From: Ignavibacterium sp. | GTDB taxonomy: Bacteria > Bacteroidota > Ignavibacteria > Ignavibacteriales > Ignavibacteriaceae | Assembly: GCA_032027145.1 (NCBI GenBank) | Contig: JAVSMP010000001.1 | Coordinates: 834,903-898,902, forward strand | Direction: 5' to 3' | DNA: 64,000 nucleotides | Shown here: piece by piece, positions 42,737-52,287 of the stretch | How the letters are laid out: each line of letters opens with the position of its first letter | Numbering within the stretch: position 1 is the stretch's first letter | The notes under the pieces: model-generated | The model's database searches: none | What the model was told of the DNA's origin: nothing | What the model saw: only the letters and a program-made list of their open reading frames with translations | Translations under genes and position numbers: made by a program

Positions 42737-44047
42737 ATGTCTCGTCTAAAAAAACAAGTCCAGGATAAAATAGAAGCCTGGCGCCCGCGCACAGTCCGAC
42801 TTCTTAAAGAATTCGGTAACAATAAATTACAGGAAATAACAATTGAACAGGCAATTGGCGGTGCAAGAGATATCAAATGCCTTGTAACAGATATTTCCTA
42901 TCTCGATCCGTTTGAAGGAATTCGTTTCCGTGGGTTTACAATTCCCGAAGTGTTGGAAAAACTTCCAAAAGTTCCTGGTGGAGAAATGCCTTATGTTGAA
43001 GGATTTTTCTTTTTCTTATTAACAGGTGATATTCCTTCTAAAGAAGATGTTGAAGAAGTTGCAGCAGAGTTTAAGAAAAGATCTTCTGTACCTAAGTATG
43101 TGTTTGATATTCTAAGAGTGATGCCTGCTGATTCTCATCCAATGGTAATGTTCTCAACTGCTATTCTTGCAATGCAGCGTGAATCTGAATTTGTCAAAGA
43201 GTATAATTCGGGTAAACTAAAAAAGAATGATTACTGGGCGCCAACTTACGAAGATGGACTAAATCTTCTTGCAAAACTTCCTGCGGTTGCTGCTTTCATA
43301 TATAGATTGAAATATAAAAATGGAGATATTATTCCTTCTGATCCTACACTTGATCTTGGCGGAAACTTTGCCCACATGATGGGCATCGCAAAACCTTATG
43401 ATGATGTTGCAAGAATGTATTTTATTCTACATAGCGATCACGAAAGCGGAAATGTAAGTGCCCACACCGGTCACCTGGTTGCAAGTGCTTTATCAGATCT
43501 TTACTACTCAATTTCTGCAATGACAAATGGACTAGCAGGTCCATTACACGGACTTGCAAATCAGGAAGTGTTAAACTGGCTGCATGGTGTTTATGATAAA
43601 ATGGGCGGCAAAGTTCCAACCGAAGAAGAGATGAAAAAATTTGTTTGGGATACTTTGCAAAGCGGACAAGTAATTCCGGGTTTTGGACACGCAGTTTTAA
43701 GAAAAACAGATCCTCGTTATATGGCTCAAAGAGAATTTTGCTTAAAGCATTTGCCAAATGATCCTTTGTTTAAATATGTCGATCTTCTCTTCAAAGTTGT
43801 TCCGCCGATTTTGTTGGAACAAGGCAAAGCAAAAAACCCCTGGCCAAATGTTGATGCGCAATCGGGTGTTATACAATGGTACTACGGACTAAAAGAATAT
43901 GATTTCTACACAGTTCTTTTTGCTGTTGGAAGAGCATTTGGTGTTGTTGCAAATATTATCTGGGATCGTGGACTTGGTTATCCAATTGAAAGACCAAAAT
44001 CTGTAACTACTGCAATGCTTGAAGAAGTTGCGGGAATAAAAAGCTAG
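42737..44047 (+). CDS. gltA: Citrate synthase (eukaryotic-like type I)
   Basis: A 436-residue citrate (Si)-synthase. The order of motifs GIRFRGFTIPEVLEKLPK, HSDHESGNVSAHTGHLVASALSD, GLAGPLHGLANQEVLNWL and PGFGHAVLRKTDPRY gives the catalytic His/His/Asp set (GPLHGLANQ and GHAVLRKTDPR). It is closer to mitochondrial/type I enzymes than to the hexameric GltA of E. coli. It condenses acetyl-CoA and oxaloacetate in the TCA cycle. AGGAGGAG 6 bases before the ATG is the strongest ribosome site in the window. Terminator follows. Confidence 0.95.
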   Translation: MSRLKKQVQDKIEAWRPRTVRLLKEFGNNKLQEITIEQAIGGARDIKCLVTDISYLDPFEGIRFRGFTIPEVLEKLPKVPGGEMPYVEGFFFFLLTGDIPSKEDVEEVAAEFKKRSSVPKYVFDILRVMPADSHPMVMFSTAILAMQRESEFVKEYNSGKLKKNDYWAPTYEDGLNLLAKLPAVAAFIYRLKYKNGDIIPSDPTLDLGGNFAHMMGIAKPYDDVARMYFILHSDHESGNVSAHTGHLVASALSDLYYSISAMTNGLAGPLHGLANQEVLNWLHGVYDKMGGKVPTEEEMKKFVWDTLQSGQVIPGFGHAVLRKTDPRYMAQREFCLKHLPNDPLFKYVDLLFKVVPPILLEQGKAKNPWPNVDAQSGVIQWYYGLKEYDFYTVLFAVGRAFGVVANIIWDRGLGYPIERPKSVTTAMLEEVAGIKS

Positions 44048-44078
44048 TTGTCAATAAAACAGGAATGTTTATTAATTA

Positions 44079-44109
44079 AGAAGTCACGGAATTCCCGTGA
44101 CTTCTTTTT
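44079..44109 (+). terminator. Terminator of citrate synthase
   Basis: AGAAGTCACGG-AATTC-CCGTGACTTCT, a perfect 11-bp stem, then TTTT, 32 bases past the stop. Confidence 0.93.
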
Positions 44110-44170
44110 ATATGATTATGATATTCAGAATCGTGACAGCTTAAGAATTAGACAGTAGAAAACACATCAA

Positions 44171-44863
44171 TTAAAATCTAAATCTTGTACCAACATATCC
44201 GCCGCAATCCTGCAGATGAAAACTGCTTGGCCCTTTTATTTCATTAGACGTTCCGTTTTGTGTTTGAGTGATTGTACTTTTAGGCGTGATGAAGGCTCCC
44301 AAATTATACCCGGCATAAAACTCCCACTGAAGATCTTCCCAGGGTCTTACATAAGCGGAGGCATTAAGACCAACGCCTAATCTTGATGCAGAGTATTCAT
44401 CTTTTGTTTCTGTGCCGGAAGTTGGTGTGTTAGTTTGGGTTTCGCTGTAGGATACATAGCTTGCCCATCCGCCAAGAGAATAATAAACTCGTTTATCCAT
44501 TCCCAACGGGTAATAATTATATCCAAGCTTTGCCCCAAATTCTGATGAGCTGAACTCCTGAGTACCGCTTGTGTTCTCGGTTTTATCACTGCCGATACCA
44601 ACACTGCCAAGAAGGTAAAGACTGGATTTTTTATTAAGGTAATAATCTATACCAAAGCCTGTTATATATTCAGATTCAGGAGTTGATAGATCGTAGTTAA
44701 GCTCATCGATTTTTTGCTTGCCTATGGTAAAATCCCTGCCCCACATAAAGTTAAGACCCCAGCAGTATTTATCATCATCTGTGTTTTGCGCATTGATTGA
44801 AGAAGCTGAAAGAAGAAAAGCGAGCAGTGAAAGAAATAGAAAATTCAGAAAAGACTTTTGCAT
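44171..44863 (-). CDS. Outer-membrane beta-barrel protein
   Basis: A 230-residue exported protein: signal peptide ending SINAQ (about residue 25), then alternating strands with aromatic ends (NFMWGRDFTIGKQKI, SLYLLGSVGIGSDK, EFGAKLGYNYYPLG, VYYSLGGWASYVSYS, WEFYAGYNLGAFITP) and a terminal strand ending in YVGTRFRF, with the C-terminal Phe needed by BAM. Small OmpA/OmpX-like eight-strand barrel, function unknown. Convergent with citrate synthase. Confidence 0.8.
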   Translation of the reverse strand: MQKSFLNFLFLSLLAFLLSASSINAQNTDDDKYCWGLNFMWGRDFTIGKQKIDELNYDLSTPESEYITGFGIDYYLNKKSSLYLLGSVGIGSDKTENTSGTQEFSSSEFGAKLGYNYYPLGMDKRVYYSLGGWASYVSYSETQTNTPTSGTETKDEYSASRLGVGLNASAYVRPWEDLQWEFYAGYNLGAFITPKSTITQTQNGTSNEIKGPSSFHLQDCGGYVGTRFRF

Positions 44864-45444
44864 AATGACTCCTGTTTTATTTAGAATAATTTATTAATTA
44901 TTCCCCTGCCAAACGGAATACTGGCGGCTAACATAAAAAACAGAATTAAATTTTCCTATAGTACCGAAGATTTTTTTAATTACTCACATTCTTATTGTCT
45001 TAATTTATGAGTGCCAACAGCTTACCGAAGACTTAACTTTTAGTTGTTAATATTTAATCTGCATAGTCCTGCTGGATAACGATAGTCAGTCAGGCAGGCT
45101 GTAAATGATTTGATGTCATTTAATTTTTAGATCAATTCTTTTTATGTTCAATGACCGGAGCAGATAGGATTGACAAGAAATTATCTACATATCTAACGGA
45201 CTTCTGACGCCTTAATAATATCTGCTAGTTCTTTTCCTAATAGCAGCGGACAAAATTAGATTTTATTGTTGTTTAGCAATTAAACAAAACTTTCTGCTTG
45301 AATTATTTAGGTCAGTTATGGATATTGAGAAAGGAAATAAGAGGAATTACCCAACAGATGATTGAGGGGGATTCCTTATAAGTATTAGTTAGGTGCTTAC
45401 AAAATAATATCAGAGGAGTAATATTTTGGATACTTTTTTTTGTT
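44864..45444. other. Long AT-rich intergenic region
   Basis: A 581-base gap that should contain the promoter of the minus-strand barrel gene. Short frames near 45310-45380 (e.g. GNKRNYPTDD-stop) look like debris ahead of the fragmentary genes that follow. GTTAGGT at 45389, inside ATTAGTTAGGTGCTT, fits the GTTRRRY core of an integron-type site, but no attC stem is visible there. No other gene seen. Confidence 0.4.
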
Positions 45445-45912
45445 ATGGATACTCAGAGAGCAATAATCCAAACTATGGAGAGTCTCTATATTTTAGCAAC
45501 TTCAAAAAATGTGGAAACAATTAAGGGTAGATACGATTTTCTCTTAACCTTGCTTCCCACCTTAAAATCTGCGAAAAACAATTCTCAATATTCTAATGTA
45601 ATTCAATCAGCACTTGAGCAGTTCAAAACAATGTATCCAGCCGGTGTCCCACAAAATTATCAGATTGCAGTAATTAATAAACCTGAAACTTTTGACATAA
45701 ACGAATTTTATTGCAACTCTTTTGTAAATGCTACCAAAAGATATTATGATAAGCAATTTGAAGAAATAAATGCTTTGAAAAAGGAAACCGCAAAGACAAA
45801 AAGAATTGGAAAATTATCCGATTCAATAAATTCAGTTCTGAACGAACTACAAATAAAATGTTCAAATTCTGAATCTTATCAAACAGCAAAAACAAAATTA
45901 CGATTTACTTGA
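45445..45912 (+). CDS. Hypothetical protein, probably 3'-truncated
   Basis: A 155-residue cytosolic protein with predicted long helices (MDTQRAIIQTMESLYILATSKNVETIKGRYDFLLTLLPTLK; later YYDKQFEEINALKKETAKTKRIGKLSDSINSVLNEL). I recognise no family. Its last ~6 codons overlap, in another frame, the start of a different gene fragment (45896-46241), which suggests the 3' end was replaced by a deletion fusing two genes. The ATG 45445 follows an AGAGGAG further upstream with imperfect spacing. Confidence 0.5.
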   Translation: MDTQRAIIQTMESLYILATSKNVETIKGRYDFLLTLLPTLKSAKNNSQYSNVIQSALEQFKTMYPAGVPQNYQIAVINKPETFDINEFYCNSFVNATKRYYDKQFEEINALKKETAKTKRIGKLSDSINSVLNELQIKCSNSESYQTAKTKLRFT

Positions 45913-46241
45913 TAGAGTACTTGATTTAGTAGGAGGCAGACCTTCAAATATTAATAAAATTCTTATTTCAGAAACAATGCAAAGAGATGACTTTTCTTTT
46001 CGTCCCTCAGAAAGATTGCGACAAGATGATCAAATTATTTATAAAGCGTAGTGTCTTAAGTAATACAAAAAGATTTAAAGCTGTTTTATTACACGAAGTA
46101 GCACATGCAAAAAGTAATGCGACTGATGCGACCAGAGACTTTGAAGATGAATTGACAAATATGCTAGGTGAAATTGGATTAAAGGTTATTACGACAAATG
46201 GAGAAGCAAAGAAAGGCTTTTTTAATAAGTTGTTTGGTTAA
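45896..46241 (+). pseudogene. Frameshifted 3' fragment with HExxH motif
   Basis: Frame one (45896-46051) reads NYDLLDRVLDLVGGRPSNINKILISETMQRDDFSFRPS and ends in TAG. A single surplus base near 46038-46040 (ATTATTTATA for ATTATTATA) shifts the continuation QIIIKRSVLSNTKRFKAVLLHEVAHAKSNATDATRDFEDELTNMLG to another frame, ending at 46241. The HEVAHA part resembles the C-terminal zinc-peptidase-like module I recall from large ATP-binding (HATPase) proteins, of which only the tail would remain. The family memory is tentative. Confidence 0.55.
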
Positions 46242-46243
46242 AG

Positions 46244-46352
46244 GCATATAACCAGCCAGCCAATCAACCCGACAGCGTATTCGCACTCAGTATTTGTATT
46301 CTAAGCTGCACTCTTGCTCTGGGCAGCAGCTTAACCACAACGCCGTTATGTG
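46244..46352 (+). other. attC-like (integron cassette end) structure
   Basis: The region after the HExxH fragment runs from GCATATAACCAGCC to AACGCCGTTATGTG, with ATAAC and GTTAT as inverted core sites about 105 bases apart, and holds a strong inner stem TAAGCTGC (46302-46309)/GCAGCTTA (46326-46333). The spacing and the outer inverted cores resemble attC sites of gene cassettes. However, the right core (GTTATGT) departs from GTTRRRY and no integrase is in the window. Confidence 0.35.
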
Positions 46353-46469
46353 TTTAAATGAAAATGCTATCTCATATCCCTCAAGATAAAAAGAATTAAT
46401 TTTTCTGTTCTGCTTTTTATTATATTCCTTAGGAAAAAATTTCATTCTCTTATAAAAGAATTTAGTACA

Positions 46470-49400
46470 ATGAGCCTGTCTTTATTATCACTGAAAGAAT
46501 TGAACGAAAAACTGCTCGCTGGCAAAGCTTCGCTTGAGCAGCACGAGATCGATGATCTACTAAATAATCTGATGATCGAATTGAATAATGCTATTGAGAA
46601 TAACAATCTTAATCTGCCCGAGTTTTCGGAAGTATGGCAAAGCATTCTAAAGGGGTTAACCGATGGCGGAATCTCAGATGACTTTATGAATAATATGGAT
46701 AAGGATCTGTTTTTTAAGTTTGGCAATTATCTTGCTTCTGATTCCGTTGGTTTAGATGATAAAATTACAGCAGTCATACACAGTTACCTGAATTATTTTC
46801 GCTATTCTTCCTTTCTTCAAAAAATTTACGATGAAAGAAGATGGGATTATCTTATTAAATCGCTGATAGATAAAAGCAGTTATACTTTTGATGTGATGTT
46901 TAATCAAAGAGTTGATCAGTATAAGAAGAAAAATCTTTTCAGAATAATAAAAGGCAGGCAGACAATAGATTACTCGTGGCAGAAAACATCAGAGCTTGTT
47001 TCCGCATATAGTTTATCTATTCAGAAATTATTAATTGAAATCGAAGGCGAACAAAAATTTACGGCTTTTCTTCTTGAAAACAGCCTTGATATGGCATTGC
47101 TTGATCTTGCATGCTTAACAAGCGGAATTGTAAATGTTATGATTCCTGCAAACTCAGTTTCTGAACACATTCAATTTATTCTTAATCAAACTAAATCGCC
47201 TGTACTTTTTGCAGATGATGAAAAACAGCTTGCAAAAATAAGAGCAGTAAAAAATGAAATACCAAATCTTAAAACCGTTGTTCTGATTAAAGGCAACGCC
47301 GCAGAGGACTGGGTGATCAGTTTTGATGAGTTCAAGGCACTTTCACTTCATCAGGAAAAAAGAATTTATACCAGCCTAAAACCTGATTCGCTTGCAACAA
47401 TAATGTACACATCCGGCACCACTGGTGAGCCAAAAGGAATTATGTTTTCGCACGCCAATATTGTTTATAAAAGATTCTGCCGCGCAATGGCAATTCCCGT
47501 TATAAGTGATAAAGATCGTTATCTTGCTTTTCTTCCACTGTATCACACATTTGGAAGATGGCTCGAAATGACAGGTGCAATCTTTTGGGGTTCAGAATAT
47601 TGTTTTATGGAAAACCCATCTGTGGAAACAATGATTGATAATATGCGTTTTGTAAAACCGAGCATTTTTATTTCAATACCAAAAAAATGGATACAGCTTT
47701 ATGAATATATTACAGCACGGGTTGATGTGGAAGCAGATGATGATGATAAAATCAATTCAGTTGTTACTGATGCAACCGGTGGAAATTTAAAGTGGGGACT
47801 TTCAGCGGCAGGATTTTTACCGCCCGATGTTTTCAGATTCTTTCAGCGTTATGGTATCGAGTTAATGAGCGGTTTTGGAATGACGGAGGCAACCGGTGGA
47901 ATTACAATGACGCCGCCGTTTCGATACAGAGAAAATTCACTTGGCAAAGCACTTCCGGGAATTGAAATTAAACTTGGTGAAGACGGCGAAATTCTAATAC
48001 GCGGACCTTATGTTATGATAAATTATTTCGATCAGAAAAAGGAACAAACATTTGAAGCTGACGGATGGTTTGCAACCGGAGATATAATGAGAATGGATAA
48101 CGATGGATTTATTGAGATTATAGACCGCAAGAAAGAAATATATAAGAACATTAAAGGCGAAACTATTGCCCCTCAGAAGATTGAAAATCTTTTTAGGGAT
48201 TTTGAATTTGTTAAACAGGTTTTTCTTGTCGGTGATCATCGTCCTTTTAATACTGTGCTTATCTATCCTGATCTTAAATCTGCAAACTCGCCTTTAATTA
48301 ATATGGACGAACATCAAAGGCAGGAATATTTTTCAAATGTTATAGTATCGGTAAATAATTTTCTCGCACCATTTGAAAGGATAGTTGATTTTAAAATTAT
48401 CAGCAGACCATTTGATGATATACATGGCGAGCTTACGCCGAAGGCAACATATAAAAGAAGAGTAATTGAAAAGAATTTTGCAGACACTATTCAATTGATG
48501 TATGAAAAAGATCATCTGGCTCTGGGATTTGACAAATATGAAATCAAAGTTCCTAACTGGTTTTTAAGAGAGAAGGGTGCGCTTAGCCGTGACATTTCCC
48601 TCAGCTCAGATTTATTATCTATTCCAAAACTTAGTGCTTTGCTTAGTATTAAAGTGGTTGATGATGAGAAAAAAATATTTCAAATAGGTAACTATTCATA
48701 TCTAATTAGAACAAAGCAATTAGATCTTCAGGATATCTTTACAAATCCTTTTTATTGGCTGGGTAATACTGGGGTGGTTGATTTTACAGGCTCAGGTATA
48801 TTTCGCTGGTTCAGAAAATCAGAATCACAAAAAGAGCTTGAGTTTGTTGATCGTATTTCGGAAGTAAAGGTTAACGATACCGAAAGAGCAAAACTTAGTG
48901 AAATGCTTGAAGCAAAAGAGGTTTCTATCCCGGGACTTCATATTGCTACAGTTATGCTTCAATCAAACGACGACCAGGAGGTTGGAAAGTCTATAGAATA
49001 TTTTTCTGCGATACTTAGCGATGTAAATTCCACACATTATAAATTAACTGTCGAGATTGTTTTCAGACCTAGTATCATTCAAAAGACTGAAACAAGAAGA
49101 AGGATTTTTCTTGCTGCCCTGCAGACACTTAGAAGAGAAAACTTTAAAAAATTACTAAAGCTTTATGTTTGTTCAGATAATGACTTTTTAAATAGTGAAA
49201 TAATAAATGCAATTGATAACATCAGCAGGGGAGATGAAAATTTAAAGGAAATAGAAACTGTTTTAGAAGAACTAATTTCAGCAGCTGACCCTAAAACACT
49301 TCTCGACAAAACGCCGATACCTGGTTTATTTGATCTTCTGGTAAGTTATGGAGCTAACCATCCTGCAAGCTATGAAGGAATAAGAAGATTCATTTTACAG

Positions 49401-51248
49401 TTTGAATTATACGGTTCAATAAATGATCTGCGGCAGCTTGCACGAAAATCACGGCTGGAGTTAAGACGACTGTTTACTATCTGGCTGGGAGAAGTGCCTC
49501 GTGTTTCAATAGATCCTGAAACCGGTGAAGAATACAGATGGTCTGATGTATTAATATTTGATGAGGCAATTTCTGATAGTGATAAAAATATTTTAACCAA
49601 GGCACTTTCTGAAAGACAGATTATAAGAGAAGCAGTTTTTCTTATTTCAAACGGTGTGCTGATATCACTTAACAATATTTTACCATCGGGAATATGGATT
49701 AGTAAGTTTTCTGAAACTAAAAGAAGATCTGTATTTCGTTTGACTATTCAGACACGTTTCCTCGGCGGATTTGATATTGCAATTCACTTAAACCATACAG
49801 ATAGCTCTGAAGTTATTGAAGAAGAGGGCAAATGGAAGGTTATTGCCGGTACTGATATTTTAGAAAAAAAGATCGCTGCTAAGTACGGCGGTCTTTGGGA
49901 AGATTTTAATTTGTGGACCGAAGAGTTTGTTGGTGATGAATCAATTGAGAGGTTTATGCGGCGCGAATCAAAAAGAAATGATGCGGTAACAAATGAAAAG
50001 CTAAGAAATCTTTGGAAATTTTTTGTATGGAATGCTTCTGCAGCTTATGTAAAATTTTGGAAACTTTCTGAAATGAAGACTGAGCTTGCTGAAATTAATA
50101 CTGATACTGTTGTTGTTTCACAGCATGATTATCAGACTAAATGTATAATAACTTCTTTTTCCCAGAGAAGAAAATCAGAATCAGTTCTTTCTTTTGTAAT
50201 GAACTTTTATGAAAAATTTGTTAAACCAGCAGAGGAAAAATATCCGCTGATAAAAAAGCCTTCTGTTTGGAACGCTGTTTTTTCAGGCATTATCGAAGCA
50301 CTTGGTATTGATGAAGGTATTAATCTGATAAATAAATTCAGGAAAGAAGTTGAAAAATCTGATTTGGCTATTAAGGATAATATAACTTACCGGATTCAAT
50401 TATTGATGAATAATATTAAAGAGCACGGTTATCTTCCTAAACAGCTATACTTTGCAGTTAAAAGATTTCATAGATGGTTTGAGCTCAACAAAGATGCGTC
50501 TTTATCTGCTCAGGCAGAAATGATATACGAGCTTTATGATACTTATCACTTATTTGATCTTGAAGAAAATTATCCAGCTGTAAGAGCAAGATTTTTTTTA
50601 GAAACTGTTTTTTATTCTTCATCTCAAAGGTTTAAAAATGTATTGCGCGAACTTGTAAGAAAACAAAGACACAGAAAAATTTCAAAAGAAGAATCATTAA
50701 AGCTCATCACATCACTGAACTTTGAGTTTGAGTTGGATGAGAAAGAAACATATTTTATTACCCGGCTTGGATATCCGCACCTTAAACCAACTGATTCGGC
50801 TGCACTTATTAAGATTAGATCAGAAGTTGCAGGATATCCAAATCTGGTTGTTCAGCTTCGTGACAATGATGGAAATGCTTTTACAATTAGAAATCCGGTC
50901 AGTCCAAAAGAAATCTCAAAACTATATCAGCTTTATCTTGAAGAAAATTTAAATGTTAACTTCAGACCCGAACATGAATTTCTTGTTGCTGTATCAGACA
51001 GAGGATTTATTATAGGCGGAGCTTTTTATTATCGAAGCGACGAAACAACTGTTCACATGGAAAAGATTGTAGTTTCTAATCGCTACAGAAGAAACGGAAT
51101 AAGCGAAGGAATTATGAAAGAGCTGTTTAACAGAGTGAAATCAGAAAATTATAAATTTGTTACAACCGGTTTTTTCCGTCCGGAATATTTTTACCGTTTT
51201 GGATTTAAAATAGAAAGAAAATATTCGGGACTCGTAAAAGAACTTTAG
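46470..51248 (+). CDS. Giant acyl-CoA synthetase-like fusion with C-terminal GNAT
   Basis: A 1592-residue cytosolic protein. Residues ~120-690 are an AMP-forming long-chain acyl-CoA synthetase: YTSGTTGEPKG at 313-323 (A3), FGMTEATGG (A5), YFATGDI-type GWFATGDIMRMD (A7), and TPKATYKRR near 656 with the A10 lysine K658. Residues ~700-1430 are a long region I cannot assign (RRLFTIWLGEVPRVSIDPETGEEYRW, KWKVIAGTDILEKK, KYGGLWEDFNLWTEEFVG). Residues ~1450-1592 are a GNAT acetyltransferase (EKIVVSNRYRRNGISEGIMKEL at 1531, then FFRPEYFYRFGF). A single frame with no sign of error. Confidence 0.8.
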   Translation: MSLSLLSLKELNEKLLAGKASLEQHEIDDLLNNLMIELNNAIENNNLNLPEFSEVWQSILKGLTDGGISDDFMNNMDKDLFFKFGNYLASDSVGLDDKITAVIHSYLNYFRYSSFLQKIYDERRWDYLIKSLIDKSSYTFDVMFNQRVDQYKKKNLFRIIKGRQTIDYSWQKTSELVSAYSLSIQKLLIEIEGEQKFTAFLLENSLDMALLDLACLTSGIVNVMIPANSVSEHIQFILNQTKSPVLFADDEKQLAKIRAVKNEIPNLKTVVLIKGNAAEDWVISFDEFKALSLHQEKRIYTSLKPDSLATIMYTSGTTGEPKGIMFSHANIVYKRFCRAMAIPVISDKDRYLAFLPLYHTFGRWLEMTGAIFWGSEYCFMENPSVETMIDNMRFVKPSIFISIPKKWIQLYEYITARVDVEADDDDKINSVVTDATGGNLKWGLSAAGFLPPDVFRFFQRYGIELMSGFGMTEATGGITMTPPFRYRENSLGKALPGIEIKLGEDGEILIRGPYVMINYFDQKKEQTFEADGWFATGDIMRMDNDGFIEIIDRKKEIYKNIKGETIAPQKIENLFRDFEFVKQVFLVGDHRPFNTVLIYPDLKSANSPLINMDEHQRQEYFSNVIVSVNNFLAPFERIVDFKIISRPFDDIHGELTPKATYKRRVIEKNFADTIQLMYEKDHLALGFDKYEIKVPNWFLREKGALSRDISLSSDLLSIPKLSALLSIKVVDDEKKIFQIGNYSYLIRTKQLDLQDIFTNPFYWLGNTGVVDFTGSGIFRWFRKSESQKELEFVDRISEVKVNDTERAKLSEMLEAKEVSIPGLHIATVMLQSNDDQEVGKSIEYFSAILSDVNSTHYKLTVEIVFRPSIIQKTETRRRIFLAALQTLRRENFKKLLKLYVCSDNDFLNSEIINAIDNISRGDENLKEIETVLEELISAADPKTLLDKTPIPGLFDLLVSYGANHPASYEGIRRFILQFELYGSINDLRQLARKSRLELRRLFTIWLGEVPRVSIDPETGEEYRWSDVLIFDEAISDSDKNILTKALSERQIIREAVFLISNGVLISLNNILPSGIWISKFSETKRRSVFRLTIQTRFLGGFDIAIHLNHTDSSEVIEEEGKWKVIAGTDILEKKIAAKYGGLWEDFNLWTEEFVGDESIERFMRRESKRNDAVTNEKLRNLWKFFVWNASAAYVKFWKLSEMKTELAEINTDTVVVSQHDYQTKCIITSFSQRRKSESVLSFVMNFYEKFVKPAEEKYPLIKKPSVWNAVFSGIIEALGIDEGINLINKFRKEVEKSDLAIKDNITYRIQLLMNNIKEHGYLPKQLYFAVKRFHRWFELNKDASLSAQAEMIYELYDTYHLFDLEENYPAVRARFFLETVFYSSSQRFKNVLRELVRKQRHRKISKEESLKLITSLNFEFELDEKETYFITRLGYPHLKPTDSAALIKIRSEVAGYPNLVVQLRDNDGNAFTIRNPVSPKEISKLYQLYLEENLNVNFRPEHEFLVAVSDRGFIIGGAFYYRSDETTVHMEKIVVSNRYRRNGISEGIMKELFNRVKSENYKFVTTGFFRPEYFYRFGFKIERKYSGLVKEL

Positions 51249-51264
51249 TGCAGGAATAAGTATT

Positions 51265-51951
51265 ATGAAGCTGTTGATAATATTATCTGTAATTATTATG
51301 AATCAAATATCTTTTACTCAAACAGACGATTGGGCTAATCTTAATAGATACAAACAAGAAAATTTGATTCTTGATCCGCCTTTGGAAAATGAAGACAGAG
51401 TTGTTTTCATGGGAAATTCCATCACCGAAGGATGGAAAACAGTTGATCCGGATTTCTTTACAGAAAACCAATTTATTAATAGGGGTATAAGCGGACAAAC
51501 AACACCGCAAATGCTTATAAGATTCAGACAAGATGTTGTAAATCTTAAACCAAAAATTGTAGTGATACTTGCAGGTACAAATGACATTGCAGGAAACACC
51601 GGTCCATCAACACTGGAAATGATAGAAGACAATATTTTTTCAATGGCTGAGATTGCAAAGACAAATAATATTAAAGTTATTCTTTGCTCTGTTCTTCCAG
51701 TATTTGATTATCCGTGGAAGCAGGGAATTAATCCATCAGAAAAGATTATTGAACTTAATAAAAGAATAAAGACTTATTCGCAAAATAATCAATTCGTATA
51801 TGTTGATTATTTTTCTGAAATGGCAGATGAAAATAATGGATTAAAGAAAGAGTATTCTAAAGACGGTGTTCATCCAAATGTTGATGGATATAAAGTGATG
51901 AAACCAATTATTGAAAAAGCCATAAATTATTTACTGCGGACAGAGCATTAA
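51265..51951 (+). CDS. Exported SGNH/GDSL hydrolase
   Basis: A 228-residue protein with an N-terminal signal peptide (MKLLIILSVIIMNQISFTQ). VVFMGNSITEGW holds the block I nucleophile Ser52, VILAGTNDIAG block III (GTND), and KDGVHPNVDGY block V with the catalytic Asp and His. Close to platelet-activating-factor acetylhydrolase-like and carbohydrate esterase GDSL enzymes. It probably deacylates a glycan or lipid in the periplasm. It starts 16 bases after the giant fusion gene and is likely co-transcribed. Confidence 0.88.
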   Translation: MKLLIILSVIIMNQISFTQTDDWANLNRYKQENLILDPPLENEDRVVFMGNSITEGWKTVDPDFFTENQFINRGISGQTTPQMLIRFRQDVVNLKPKIVVILAGTNDIAGNTGPSTLEMIEDNIFSMAEIAKTNNIKVILCSVLPVFDYPWKQGINPSEKIIELNKRIKTYSQNNQFVYVDYFSEMADENNGLKKEYSKDGVHPNVDGYKVMKPIIEKAINYLLRTEH

Positions 51952-51956
51952 TAGTC

Positions 51957-51987
51957 AAAACATACCTGCCGGCAGGTCGGTGTTTTT
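51957..51987 (+). terminator. Terminator of the SGNH hydrolase transcript
   Basis: AAACA-T-ACCTGC-CG-GCAGGT-CGG-TGTTTTT: the inner ACCTGC/GCAGGT stem is extended by AAACA/TGTTT, then a T-run. In the 336 bases up to 52287 nothing else is seen except AT-rich upstream DNA. Confidence 0.75.
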
Positions 51988-52287
51988 GTAATCATTAACT
52001 TCGCTTGGTAATTTTTTCGGACAGAGATTTTTTTATCTGGCGATTCACTCCTTATTTTTATATCAAACTCATTAAGTTATTCCGGAGAATAAGCAAAGAG
52101 TTTATCATAATTATTGTCTTAATATTTCTTATTTGTTATCTGCTTACATTTGCTCACCAATAACACAATCTCATAAAATAAAAATGTTGTTTGAATAGAC
52201 AGACAAAAGGCATATTTTAATTTGAGCGTGTTTCTGTTTTTTTATTATAGCATAGTCACTTAATAACCCAACACTTGGAGATTGCTT

